Assembly (NCBI GenBank): GCA_013339895.1
Contig: JABACO010000005.1
Span: 4,409,314 to 4,473,313 of the forward strand
Reading direction: 5' to 3'
DNA: 64,000 bases
Origin: Ephydatia muelleri
Taxonomy: Eukaryota > Porifera > Demospongiae > Spongillida > Spongillidae
Below the pieces are notes generated by a model. It ran no database searches. It was not told the DNA's origin and saw only the letters and a list, made by a program, of their open reading frames with translations. Shown here piece after piece: positions 24,838 to 34,451 of the stretch (the stretch's first letter is position 1; each line of letters starts with the position of its first letter). The translations under genes were made by a program, and so were the position numbers.

Positions 24838-27800
24838 CAATGCTTCCCTGAGGTGATTACAACACTCAATGTATGTGGTTGTAATGACGACATAGCCACG
24901 GTCCTCAGGGGGAGGGGCCAATGACATGAGCTGGATCTTACCAAGTCATAGCCTCTGGGTGAGGTCCAGAATGCACAGCCTCACCAGTACCATGCTTCCC
25001 TGGTGATTAAGCAGTATCTAACTTACTCAATGTATGTGGGTGCAATGATGACATAGCCATGGTCCTCAGGTGGGAGGGGCCAGTGATATGAGCTGGTTCT
25101 TACCAAGTCAGGTAGCCTCTGGGTGAGGTCCAGAATGCACAGCCTCACCAGTACCATGCTTCCCTGGTGATTAAGCAGTATCTAACTTACTCAATGTATG
25201 TGGGTGTAATGATGACATAGCCACGGTCCTCAGGTGGGAGGGGCCAGTGATATGAGCTGGATCTTACCAAGTCAGGTAGCTCTGGGTGAGGTCCAGAATG
25301 CACAGCCTCACCAGTACCATGCTTCTCTGGTGATTAAGCAGTATCTAACTTACTCAATGTATGTGGGTGCAATGACGACATAGCCACGGTCCTCAGGTGG
25401 GAGGGGCCAGTGATATGAGCTGGATCTTACCAAGTCAGGTAGCCTCTGGGTGAGGTCCAGAATGCACAGCCTCACCAGTACCATGCTTCCCTGGTGATTA
25501 AGCAGTATCTAACTTACTCAATGTATGTGGGTGCAATGATGACATAGCCGGTCCTCAGGTGGGAGGGGCCAGTGATATGAGCTGGATCTTACCAAGTCAG
25601 GTAGGTAGCCTCTGGGTGAGGTCCAGAATGCACAGCCTCACCAGTACCATGCTTCCCTGGTGATTAAGCAGTATCAACTTACTCAATGTATGGGGTGTAA
25701 TGATGACATAGCCACCGTCCTCAGGTGGGAGGGGCCAGTGATATGAGCTGGATCTTACCAAGTCAGGTAGCCTCTGGGTGAGGTCCAGAATGCACAGCCT
25801 CACCAGTACCATGCTTCTCTGGTGATTAAGCAGTATCTAACTTACTCAATGTATGTGGGTGCAATGACGACATAGCCACGGTTCTCAGGTGGGAGGGGCC
25901 AGTGATATGAGCTGGATCTTACCAAGTCAGGTAGCCTCTGGGTGAGGTCCAGAATGCACAGCCTCACCAGTACCATGCTTCCCTGGTGATTAAGCAGTAT
26001 CTAACTTACTCAATGTATGTGGGTGTAATGATGACATAGCCCCGGTCCTCAGGTGGGAGGGGCCAATGACATTAGCCGGATATTACCAAGTCAGGTAGCC
26101 TCTGGGTGAGGTCCAGAATGCACAGCCTCACCAGTACCATGCTTCCCTGGTGATTAGCAGTATCTAACTTACTCAATGTTATGTGTGTAATGACGACATA
26201 GCCACGGTCCTCAGGTGGGAGGGGGCCAATGACATGAGCCGGATATTACCAAGTCAGGTAGCCTCTGGGTGAGGTCCAGAATGCACAGCCTCACCAGTAC
26301 CATGCTTCCCTGGTGATTAAGAAGTATCTAACTTACTCAATGTTGTGTGTGTAATGATGACATAGCCATGGTCCTCAGGTGGGAGGGGCCAATGACATGA
26401 GCTGGATATTACCAAGTCAGGTAGCCTCTGGGTGAGGTCCAGAATGCACAGCCTCACCAGTACCATGCTTCCCTGGTGATTAAGCAGTATCTAACTTACT
26501 CAATGTATTGTGGGTGCAATGATGACATAGCCATGGTCCTCAGGTGGGAGGGGCCAGTGATATGAGCTGGATCTTACCAAGTCAGGTAGCCTCTGGGTGA
26601 GGTCTAGAATGCACAGCCTCACCAGTACCATGCTTCCCTGGTGATTAAGCAGTATCTAACTTACTCAATGCATGTGGGTGCAATGATGGCATGACATGGT
26701 CATCGGTGGGAGGGCCAATGACATGAGTCTAGACATTACCCGTCGGCAACCTCTGGGTTGAGGTCCAGAATGCACAGCCTCACAGACTGCTGGGATAGCA
26801 GTACTACTACTCATGTATGGGTTTGTGGGAGGGGCCAATGACATGAGCTGGATCTTACCAAGTCAGGTAGCCTCTGGGTGAGGTCTAGAATGCAGCCTCA
26901 CCAGTACCATGCTTCCCTGGTGATTAAGCAGTATCTAACTTACTCAATGTGTGGTGCAATGATGACATAGCCATGGTCCTCAGGTGGGAGGGGCCATGGT
27001 ATGAGCTGGATCTTACCAAGTCAGGTAGCCTCTGGGTGAGGTCCAGAATGCACAGCCTCACCAGTACCATGCTTCCCTGGTGATTAAGCAGTATCTAACT
27101 TACTCAATGTTTATGTGTGTAATGACGACATAGCCACGGTCCTCAGGTGGGAGGGGCCAATGACATGAGCTGGATCTTACCAAGTCAGGTAGCCTCTGGG
27201 TGAGGTCCAGAATGCACAGCCTCACCAGTACCATGCTTCCCTGGTGATTAAGCAGTATCTAACTTACTCAATGTTTGTGTGTAATGACGACATAGCCACG
27301 GTCCTCAGGTGGGAGGGGCCAATGACATGAGCCGGATATTACCAAGTCAGGTAGCCTCTGGGTGAGGTCCAGAATGCACAGCCTCACCAGTACCATGCTT
27401 CCCTGGTGATTAAGAAGTATCTAACTTACTCAATGTTTGTGTGTGTAATGATGACATAGCCATGGTCCTCAGGTGGGAGGGGCCAATGACATGAGCTGGA
27501 TATTACCAAGTCAGGTAGCCTCTGGGTGAGGTCCAGAATGCACAGCCTCACCAGTACCATGCTTCCCTGGTGATTAAGAAGTATCTAACTTACTCAATGT
27601 TTGTGTGTGTAATGATGACATAGCCATGGTCCTCAGGTGGGAGGGGCCAATGACATGAGCTGGATCTTACCAAGTCAGATAGCCTCTGGGTGAGGTCCAG
27701 AATGCACAGCCTTCACCAGTACCATGCTTCCCTGGTGATTAAGAAGTATCTAACTTACTCAATGTTGTGTGTGTAATGACGACATAGCCACTGGTCCTCA

Positions 27801-28012
27801 GGTGGGAGGGGCCAGTGATATGAGCTGGATCTTACCAAGTCAGGTAGCCTCTGAGTGGGGTCCAGAATGCACAGCCTCACCAGTACCATGCTTCCCTGGT
27901 GATTAAGCAGTATCTAACTTACTCAATGTTTGTGTGTGTAATGACGACATAGCCACGGTCCTCAGGTGGGAGGGGCCAATGACATGGGCAAAGTCAGGCA
28001 GCCTCTAGGTTG
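24838..28012 (-). repeat. Right 164-bp satellite array, about 19 copies, inverted
   Basis: The same monomer as 12841-16745 in opposite orientation (GGTCCTCAGGTGGGAGGGGCC, GATCTTACCAAGTCAGGTAGCC, GGTGATTAAGCAGTATC in each copy). Unlike the left array it carries many 1-7-bp indels between copies and one badly scrambled stretch at about 26690-26830. Confidence 0.97.
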
Positions 28013-28160
28013 AGGTCCAGAAATGCCTACATGTAGTGATGTATCGCAGTATATGTACTTGTAATCATATTCACGCATACGCGGCCTGCGCATTATTTTT
28101 AATCAGTGCTAATATGTGTGGAATGTGCGGCTGTGGAATGTACGGCTAACTTCTAAGCGG
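28013..28160 (-). repeat. Right terminal inverted repeat of the giant element
   Basis: Complement of 12695-12840 with a few substitutions and a 7-bp insertion; ends at GGCTAACTTCTAAGCGG, immediately before a minisatellite. Confidence 0.9.
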
Positions 28161-28400
28161 TTGGCCTTATCCCTGTACTGCTGGTCTTCTGTTCGCCTTG
28201 TCTTTATACTGTGGTCTTCTCCCTATACTGTTGGTCTTCTCACTATACTATTGGCCTTCTCCCTGTACTGTTGGTCTTCTCCCTATACTGTTGGTCTTTC
28301 CCTATACTGTTGGTCTTCTCACTATACTATTGGCCTTCTCCCTATACTGTTGGCCTTGTTGAGTGTGGATATGGTATACTGTTGGCCTTCTCCCTGGGTT
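28161..28400. repeat. ~20-bp minisatellite (TTCTCCCTATACTGTTGGTC)
   Basis: About eleven imperfect copies of a 20-21-bp unit directly abut the right end of the giant element, with CTGT/ATTGG variants. Confidence 0.85.
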
Positions 28401-28554
28401 ATTCAAATTAGGGGCGAACCAGGGGGGTGGATAGGGGGTGGGAACGGTAAATCCCTGCCCTGTCCAATAGTATATGGACTACAACTGTTTACATACTGGT
28501 ACAGGCCTGCACATCCGGTGGGTGTGGCTAAAGCAACTCCAACAGTGTGAAGAC

Positions 28555-28675
28555 TAGTCTCGTGCCCAGACCCAATGCATTGCAGCTGGATTACATCACC
28601 GCTACGCTTTCACAAGCGTAGCGGTGATGTAATCCACCCGCAGCTGCGATGCATTGGATCTGGGCACGAGACTAC
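28555..28675. mobile_element. Hairpin MITE (TAGTCTCG family)
   Basis: A ~120-bp near-perfect hairpin: TAGTCTCGTGCCCAGACCC to GGTCTGGGCACGAGACTA with GGATTACATCACCGCTACG in the arms. Flanked by GTGAAGAC on both sides (28547-28554 and 28676-28683, the second copy one base farther out), an apparent 8-9-bp target duplication. Confidence 0.85.
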
Positions 28676-28683
28676 GTGAAGAC

Positions 28684-28758
28684 TTGCCTCGTCCCCAGGC
28701 CGTCAATTAAAGTTTGGTTTTTCCTTAACTTTAATTGACGGCCTGGAGACGAGGCTAC
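28684..28758. mobile_element. Second hairpin MITE in the same target
   Basis: A 75-bp hairpin with arms GCCTCGTCCCCAGGCCGTCA / TGACGGCCTGGAGACGAGGC. GTGAAGAC flanks it on both sides (28676-28683 and 28759-28766). Confidence 0.85.
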
Positions 28759-28782
28759 GTGAAGACATTACAAGCCATGCCC

Positions 28783-30131
28783 ACATCCCAGGCTGCTCCC
28801 AATGTTACAGCTCTGAACACTGTGACTGCACTGTCCAATCCAAACAGCCTGCTGATTGCAGTATGATGTGTGGGATAAGGGGGCACCTTTTATGGGGAAA
28901 CCCCACCCTTTGGAAGTATTTGATCTCCGATTATTATATATACCCCACCCATTTATTGTGACCACCACTTGTATTTGTAGCCCCGCTCACGCCGCATGCT
29001 GTGTAAGTACATGTAGGTGCCACACCCCCTGTATTGCAATGAAAATCAATGTGAGGTATGTGTGTGTTGTGTGTTGTGTGTGGTGTGTGTGTTGTGTGTG
29101 TGTGTGTTGTGTGTGTGTGTGTTGTGTGTGTGTGTGTGGTGTGTGTGTGTGTGTGTGCATGCGTCTGTGTCTGTGCATGTGCACGTGTGTATGTATGTGT
29201 GTGTGGGTTTGTGTTTACATGTGTGTGTGAATGTATGTGTTGCAGGTACATGTACATGTGTATGATTTGGTGTTGTAGGTACATGTTTTATGCCTTCTCT
29301 TCTTGCCATTTCATAAAGAAATGGCAGTCAGCATTCAGTTTGTACACTTAGCAGACACAAGCAGCATTTGCATGCATGTGTGCCATGTGCACACGATGTG
29401 TGTGTTCAATTATATTCAACAAAGCCCCAAGTGGTCATTGACAACCACTTTGTATCTTTTTCACACCCTTAGCACCTGTGAGCCAAGCTCCCCCCTCATC
29501 CTCAATACCAATTCCTCTTCCATGTCCCTCCAATGGAATGCTCCCGTCCAACCCGACTATGTCATCACTGCCTACACCTTGCACCATCGAGTCCCCAGCC
29601 TTAAGTCCCAGTCAGAGATGTGGGCACCTCCTTCGACGGTAGGGGCCTGGCTACATTCAGCGGGCACATGTTCCTTTATGGTTTTATTAACCAGGCCACA
29701 GTCCAGTTCCATACCTACAACCCAGCGGCATTCTCTTCTACCAGATCAACAGTGTAATGACTGACTTCCTGGGGGTGAAGCTGCATGGCGGGTTAATATT
29801 TGATGTGGGCTCTGGACCAGCTGTCGTTGGATCCAACAGTACCAGAACCTTCAACGATGGTCAGTGGCACACTGTGAGCTTCAGAACTCATCGGTCATGT
29901 TGAGCTTGTACGTCGGTGCGAGTGTGGTGCAGTCCCCTCCTGTGGGCAGTAACCTCTGTGATGGCCAAGGGCATGTGGTGCTGTTTGAGCAGGCCTCCAA
30001 TACCTTCTACGTCATCGTGGATACGGTGCACACGGCGGCCATCACTGCCGCGATTGTCCCACTGCTGACCATGAAAGTCTACTTTGAGGGATTTCCCAGC
30101 GCGTTGAGCAGATATGGCATTGCAACCCCTT
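28783..30131 (+). pseudogene. FN3 / laminin-G (usherin-like) gene fragment
   Basis: A short FN3 start (PNVTALNTVTALSNPNSLLI, about 28800-28857) is followed, after an intron with a GT-rich tract, by an exon from about 29471 with an FN3 domain (LILNTNSSSMSLQWNAP, YVITAYTLHH). A laminin-G-like domain follows: FSGHMFLYGFINQATVQFH, then after a one-base frame change near 29727 ILFYQINSVMTDFLGVKL, RTFNDGQWHTVSF, and after another change near 29890 YVIVDTVHTAAITAAI to a stop at 30131. FN3 domains next to laminin-G domains in large extracellular proteins occur in usherin. Two frame changes within 200 bp and missing flanking domains point to a fragment or pseudogene; consensus errors are possible. Confidence 0.55.
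29050..29240. repeat. GT-rich microsatellite
   Basis: (GT)n broken by TGTTG and GTGGTG interruptions, probably intronic. Confidence 0.9.
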
Positions 30132-30235
30132 AAAGCATGTGTCTTATATCCCCTCCTGAATGGCAAGTGGAGGTGGCAGCCTCCAGTTTGTGAGGTTTCT
30201 GAGGACCCTGTGCAGCCTTCAAGTGTCTGTGACTA

Positions 30236-30555
30236 GTGCATGTGCACACAACACATACACTGACTGACACATTTACTCATGAATACATACACACATACAC
30301 ACATGCAAAAACACATAACATGTGCACAACGCATACACACATGCACACACATATTATACACACCATCATTCACCCACACACATTCACACTGTGTACACAT
30401 ACATGTGCACACACCTACACACACAAACACATACAGACACATACCGCGCACTCACATGTACACAAACACACACACACACATACCACACACTCACATGTAC
30501 ACAAACACATACACACACATACCACACACTCACATGTACACAAACACATGCACAC
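30236..30555. repeat. CA-rich tract
   Basis: Irregular CACACA/TACACA tract including three copies of a ~37-bp unit with CACTCACATGTACACAAACA. It is the insertion target of the element starting at 30557. Confidence 0.9.
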
Positions 30556-30556
30556 A

Positions 30557-32142
30557 TGGGTAATTCTATACCCCTTCAACTCATTTATTAGACACTAATG
30601 TTTCATAGTCCATAAAATCTTATGGAACTTGTTTACTTCATTATTGTGTACACTTATATTAATAAGTAGCCCTCAAGGTTAGTTCCGTTTATTGGCTGAA
30701 TAATTTAACCACAAATGTATACTTTGCAATCCCTCTTTGGAGCCATTAGAGCTGCACTGATGATTCTTAATGCAAACATACATCCCTGTAAGGGCCATAT
30801 TATGATGCCATGACCTTGACTAGTGCATGCTCGGTGATTGAAAAACATGCAAATGTAGCATTGTTATGCCTCTCATATAGAAATGGCCACTTTTTAAGTT
30901 TTATTCTTTGAAAATAGGAAAGAGCAGGTTGTATTCTACTGTTGTATCTAGCTTCTACAACGGGACGAAACTAGGTTCCGTTGAAACGCCATATTGAAAA
31001 GAGTGAGTCTCCTATAGGATGTTGTTCTGTTTGATTGAATTCATGAGCCATGAATGTGCTTATCAACACTTTGGTGAGCCTATCATAACTTTGCTAGTAT
31101 ACCGTAGTTGGGCGTAGCCCGACCTTTGCTACCAGTCCAGCAGAAGTACACACGGCCAGCACAATAGTAGATATCAACTTTGCAAATAAGCACGGAGTAC
31201 ACACAAAGTCTGCATAGCCCAGCGGCCGCTAGGCTATGCAGACTTTGTGTGTACTCCGTGCTTATTCAGTTGCATAAGTTGATATCTAATATTGCGCTGG
31301 CCGTGTGTACTTCTACTGGGATGGTAGCAGCATGTTTCATGCTGCTTACAATAGTTGAAATTAAGTATTAGATGGATCAAAATGTTAACATTCAGTGTAT
31401 GATACCACGCACTTGAATATATATAAACATTTCACACACATTGCGCCCTCCCTCTGATAGTGCCTGGATTTGTGATTTGTAACAATCACATATGTGGGCA
31501 ATCATATAGCCTCACACGCGATACAAATCCAGGTAAAGGCTTGATACCCCGAACTTCTAAACGCGAAGGTCGGGCAACGCCCAACTACGGTATACTAGCA
31601 AAGTTATGATAGGCTCACCAAAGTGTTGATAAGCACATTCATGGCTCATGAATTCAATCAAACAGAACAAACATCCTAGGAGACTCACTCTTTTCAATAT
31701 GGCGTTTCAACGGAACCCAGTTTCGTCCTGTTGTAGAAGCTAGATACAACAGTAGAATACAACCTGCTCTTTCCTATTTTCAAAGAATAAAAACTTAAAA
31801 AGTGGCCATTTCTATATGAGAGGCATAACAATGCTACATTTGCATGTTTTCAATCACCGAGCATCCACTAGTCAAGATCATGGCATCATAATACGGCCCT
31901 TACAGGGATGTATGTTTGCATTAAGAATCATCAGTGCAGCTCTAATGGCTCCAAAGAGGTATTGCAAAGTATACATTTGTGGTTAAATTATTCACACCTT
32001 GTAGCCAATAAACGGAACTAACCTTGAGGGCTACTTATTAATATAAGTGTACACAATAATGAGGTAAACAAGTTCCATAAGATTTTATGGACTATGAAAC
32101 ATTAGTGTCAATAAATGAGTTGAAGGGGTATAGAATTACCCA
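30557..32142. mobile_element. Foldback DNA transposon with ~575-bp TIRs
   Basis: Left arm 30557-31129 is the reverse complement of 31564-32142 with only scattered differences; both tips read TGGGTAATTCTATACCCC. The flanks CATGCACACA (30547-30556) and CATGCAAACA (32143-32152) match at 9 of 10 positions, a likely 9-10-bp target duplication. The ~430-bp middle encodes nothing recognisable. Long TIRs with a 9-10-bp duplication are typical of Mutator-like non-autonomous elements. Confidence 0.85.
31128..31328. repeat. Nested ~200-bp palindrome
   Basis: Arms GCTACCAGTCC... and ...GGATGGTAGC pair imperfectly through AGAAGTACACACGGCCAGC and GCACGGAGTACACACAAAGT, centred on AGCGGCCGCT at 31221-31230. 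It sits in the middle of the foldback element and may be a second, inserted hairpin element. Confidence 0.85.
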
Positions 32143-32174
32143 CATGCAAACAGATACCGGTACATGTAAATACA

Positions 32175-33134
32175 TAGTCTCGTACCCAGACCCATGCCAC
32201 AGCAGCGGATGGATTACATCACCGCTACGTGAAGTCCTCCTCTGTCCAGTTATTGCATAATACTTACATTCCAACGTCGGGAGGAATGCAATTACGTATG
32301 TATGAATAATATTATATTCAGCAAGAACGCAATTAGTTATTAATCGATTAATTAGAAATGTGTAATTGCAAGCTGTGTGGTGGTTAAAGACGCTCCCTTC
32401 TCAGTACAGTATCAAAGAAGCAATCACCAGTACGCTTAGCAACGAACGTGACTTGGATAGCCGTTAAACTGATAAGGGGAGATAAGACTATTAACGATGC
32501 TTCGCTTTGCGTTATTCCTCGATACCGGTAGTTCGTCAGATACCCATGGCAGAACGCCGTAACAAAGAGACTTCCCATACCCATGTTGGTACGCTTACGA
32601 ACGTGTCCCGACCACGGACCACGTCTTCGATGACTCGGAACTGATCGTCCTTAACTTTGGCATGCCCCATACGTTCACCGCCGACTGAATCGCAACGTTT
32701 TACCTGTACATCATCCATCTCTAGCCTTACCGCCATAACTGATATCAGATAACTTCGATCGATAATAGAGTATGCATACCTCAAATCTGATTGGTCGCTC
32801 CAACATTCCGGCGCAACTGGACAGAAATTTGTACAGGAGGACACAAGACGCGTAGCGGTGATGTAATCCATCCGCAGCTGCGATATGGGTCTGGGTACGT
32901 GACTAGTGCAGCGATATCGACGTCCATTTCATCGTGCTCGCCTCAGCAAGGGTTATACGTGAACTGTAGAGGTGCTGTGCCTCTGGTTCTGCACCACACA
33001 TAACGCACAATGAATCCATCTTAATTGCCTAATCACCATGACTTAACGTTAATTATTACATTCCACTGGCCACGATTCCCGTAGCGGTGATGTAATCCAT
33101 CCGCTGCTGTGGCGTGGGTCTGGGTATGAGACTA
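32175..33134. mobile_element. TIR element of the TAGTCTCG family carrying a RecQ fragment
   Basis: Ends read TAGTCTCGTACCCAGACCC and, inverted, GGGTCTGGGTATGAGACTA, with TIRs of about 55 bp including GGATGGATTACATCACCGCTA. Flanks GTAAATACA (32166-32174) and GCAAATACA (33135-33143) match at 8 of 9. A further inverted copy of the terminal sequence lies inside at about 32851-32905. The 0.96-kb interior contains coding sequence resembling a RecQ helicase (separate entry). Confidence 0.8.
32400..32700 (-). pseudogene. RecQ-like helicase fragment inside the TIR element
   Basis: Minus-strand translation gives FRVIEDVVRGRDTFVSVPT and, one frame over, GYGKSLCYGVLPWVSDEL, which together form helicase motif I (Walker A, PTGxGKSLCY) of the RecQ family with its usual upstream Q-x-x-x-I-x-D context. 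Weaker similarity continues towards 32400. Only the N-terminal part of the helicase domain is present and the frame is broken, so this is a captured, non-functional piece. Confidence 0.65.
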
Positions 33135-33346
33135 GCAAATACACACACAAACGCCCTCTTAAGCTCTGTCCAGTAATATGAGTCCAGTTCATTTCTATTG
33201 TCCGTTCAGCTCGTTGTCCAGCACATGTGCATTCATTGCAAGCACTTGAAAACTATAGTACCGTGAAGTCCAAAAACGAATACAACAACGAGGCATGTTT
33301 ACTACATGTATCACACAGTTAGGCCTATACAGTTCAGGCCCGTAGG

Positions 33347-33398
33347 CTGGAGGGGGGGGGGGGGGTCGGTGGGTTCGGTCGAACCCCCCCCCCCCCCG
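33347..33398. repeat. Paired G-run and C-run
   Basis: A G16-type run and a C15-type run flank GTCGGTGGGTTCGGTCGAA. The surrounding GCCCGTAGGCTGG context recurs in inverted form at about 34087-34145 next to another C run, so both belong to a dispersed repeat. An 18-bp and then a 10-bp (TTTCCGCTTC) tandem tract follows to 33508. Confidence 0.8.
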
Positions 33399-33673
33399 CC
33401 CGTCCAAGCTAGTTCCGCTTGCCCAAGCTGGTTCCGCCTGCCCAGCTTGGTCCCGCTTGCCGTAGCTGGTTCCGCTTCTTTCCGCTTCTTTCCGCTTCTT
33501 TCCGCTTACCATGGATTATTCTTTGCCAATGAATTAATTAATTATTTTACATGCATGACGTGAAAATTAGCGAGCGTGAGGTACTATACTGATAAATGGG
33601 GCGCCCATGGCCCGTAACAAACTGCAGTCGGAGTGGCGGATCCGGGGCACTTTAAGTACATGATTCATGACGC

Positions 33674-33764
33674 CCAGACCTACTTCGATATTGAACTGCA
33701 CAACGGCCAACAGATTAATTTCAGTACAATGGCGTTGTGCCGTTCGAATACGAAGTAGGTCTGG
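33674..33764. mobile_element. Hairpin MITE
   Basis: Arms CCAGACCTACTTCGATATTG.. and ..CGAATACGAAGTAGGTCTGG pair with a ~20-bp loop. Confidence 0.8.
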
Positions 33765-33838
33765 CTTTCGAGTTAACTTTCCTGATCTATCCGTAGATAG
33801 GAAAGTTAGACTAAGTCTCGTTAACTCGCAAGCCAGAT
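33759..33838. repeat. Adjacent hairpin
   Basis: TCTGGCTTTCGAGTTAACTT pairs with AAGTTAGACTAAGTCTCGTT and AACTCGCAAGCCAGA. It shares its outer TCTGGCTT with the preceding hairpin. Confidence 0.7.
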
Positions 33839-34086
33839 ACGATTTCTGTAGTCTCGCACTTGCGAGCTAGACTCTGGAAGCAAAAAAGTAATTCTTGTCA
33901 TATTTACTATCTGTTTTTGGCGTTTTCTACGCAATTATGCGATGTTTTAATTTGTGACTTCAACATTGTAAAAGTTGCAAAGCTGCTGAGGCTCCGCCCC
34001 AGACCCCGATGGGGGAGCTTACAGCGCTCCCCCCATACCCCATGCAGGGAAGGCCCCTCCCCCCGCTAGTTAGTTCCACCCTCATT

Positions 34087-34145
34087 GTTTCCCGAACCCC
34101 CCCCCCCCCCCCCCCCCCCCCCTCTCCCGACCAGCCTACGGGCCT
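34087..34145. repeat. Poly-C repeat, inverted relative to 33320-33398
   Basis: TTCCCGAA, a C run, then GACCAGCCTACGGGCCTG: reverse complement of the repeat at 33320-33370. Confidence 0.75.
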
Positions 34146-34404
34146 GTCGCAGGCTGGTACGTTGTATGAGCTATTTCTAATTCTTTGTTTGGTTGTAGTC
34201 TGGTAAATATGTAAGAAATCGCAAGCCATATATGCACCCGGGCCCACACAGCCATGCCCATAGGGGATCATACGCAGGCCCGAAGTTGACTGCTGGTATC
34301 GCGGGCGTCCACTTTCCCGCTGAGGCCCGCTCTTTGTATCGAGCCCGAAAGTGGAAATGTACAGCACCCCCGGCGTTTCGTATCGATCGGGCCAGAAAGG
34401 TACT

Positions 34405-34405
<1 letters not shown>

Positions 34406-34441
<36 letters not shown>

Positions 34442-34451
34442 TTTTTTTTTT
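34406..34451. repeat. C36 homopolymer followed by T10
   Basis: Longest homopolymer in the window; its exact length is unlikely to be reliable. Confidence 0.9.

Larger units (their letters stand above)
12695..28160 (-). mobile_element. Giant ~15.5-kb TIR transposon with mirrored satellite arrays
   Basis: Both ends begin with the same sequence in inverted orientation (CCGCTTAGAAGTTAGCCGTA at 12695 and its complement ending at 28160). They stay almost identical for about 150 bp and then pass into tandem arrays of the same 164-bp unit, also inverted relative to each other. The ~8 kb between the arrays holds minus-strand multi-exon genes for a PHD/DDE transposase and a USP plus Ulp1 protease protein. 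This architecture (long TIRs, repetitive subterminal regions, internal transposase) is that of a cut-and-paste DNA transposon. The superfamily is uncertain: a MULE-like or KDZ/Zisupton-like RNase-H-fold transposase fits best. No clear target-site duplication was found (left flank CAATTGCA, right flank TTGGCCTT). Confidence 0.8.

Noticed and set aside
12841..28012. CRISPR-like array
   Set aside because: The 164-bp units are contiguous satellite monomers with no unique spacers, in a eukaryotic transposon.
28934..29309. Cysteine/valine or histidine/threonine repeat ORFs
   Set aside because: Translation of GT/CA microsatellites.
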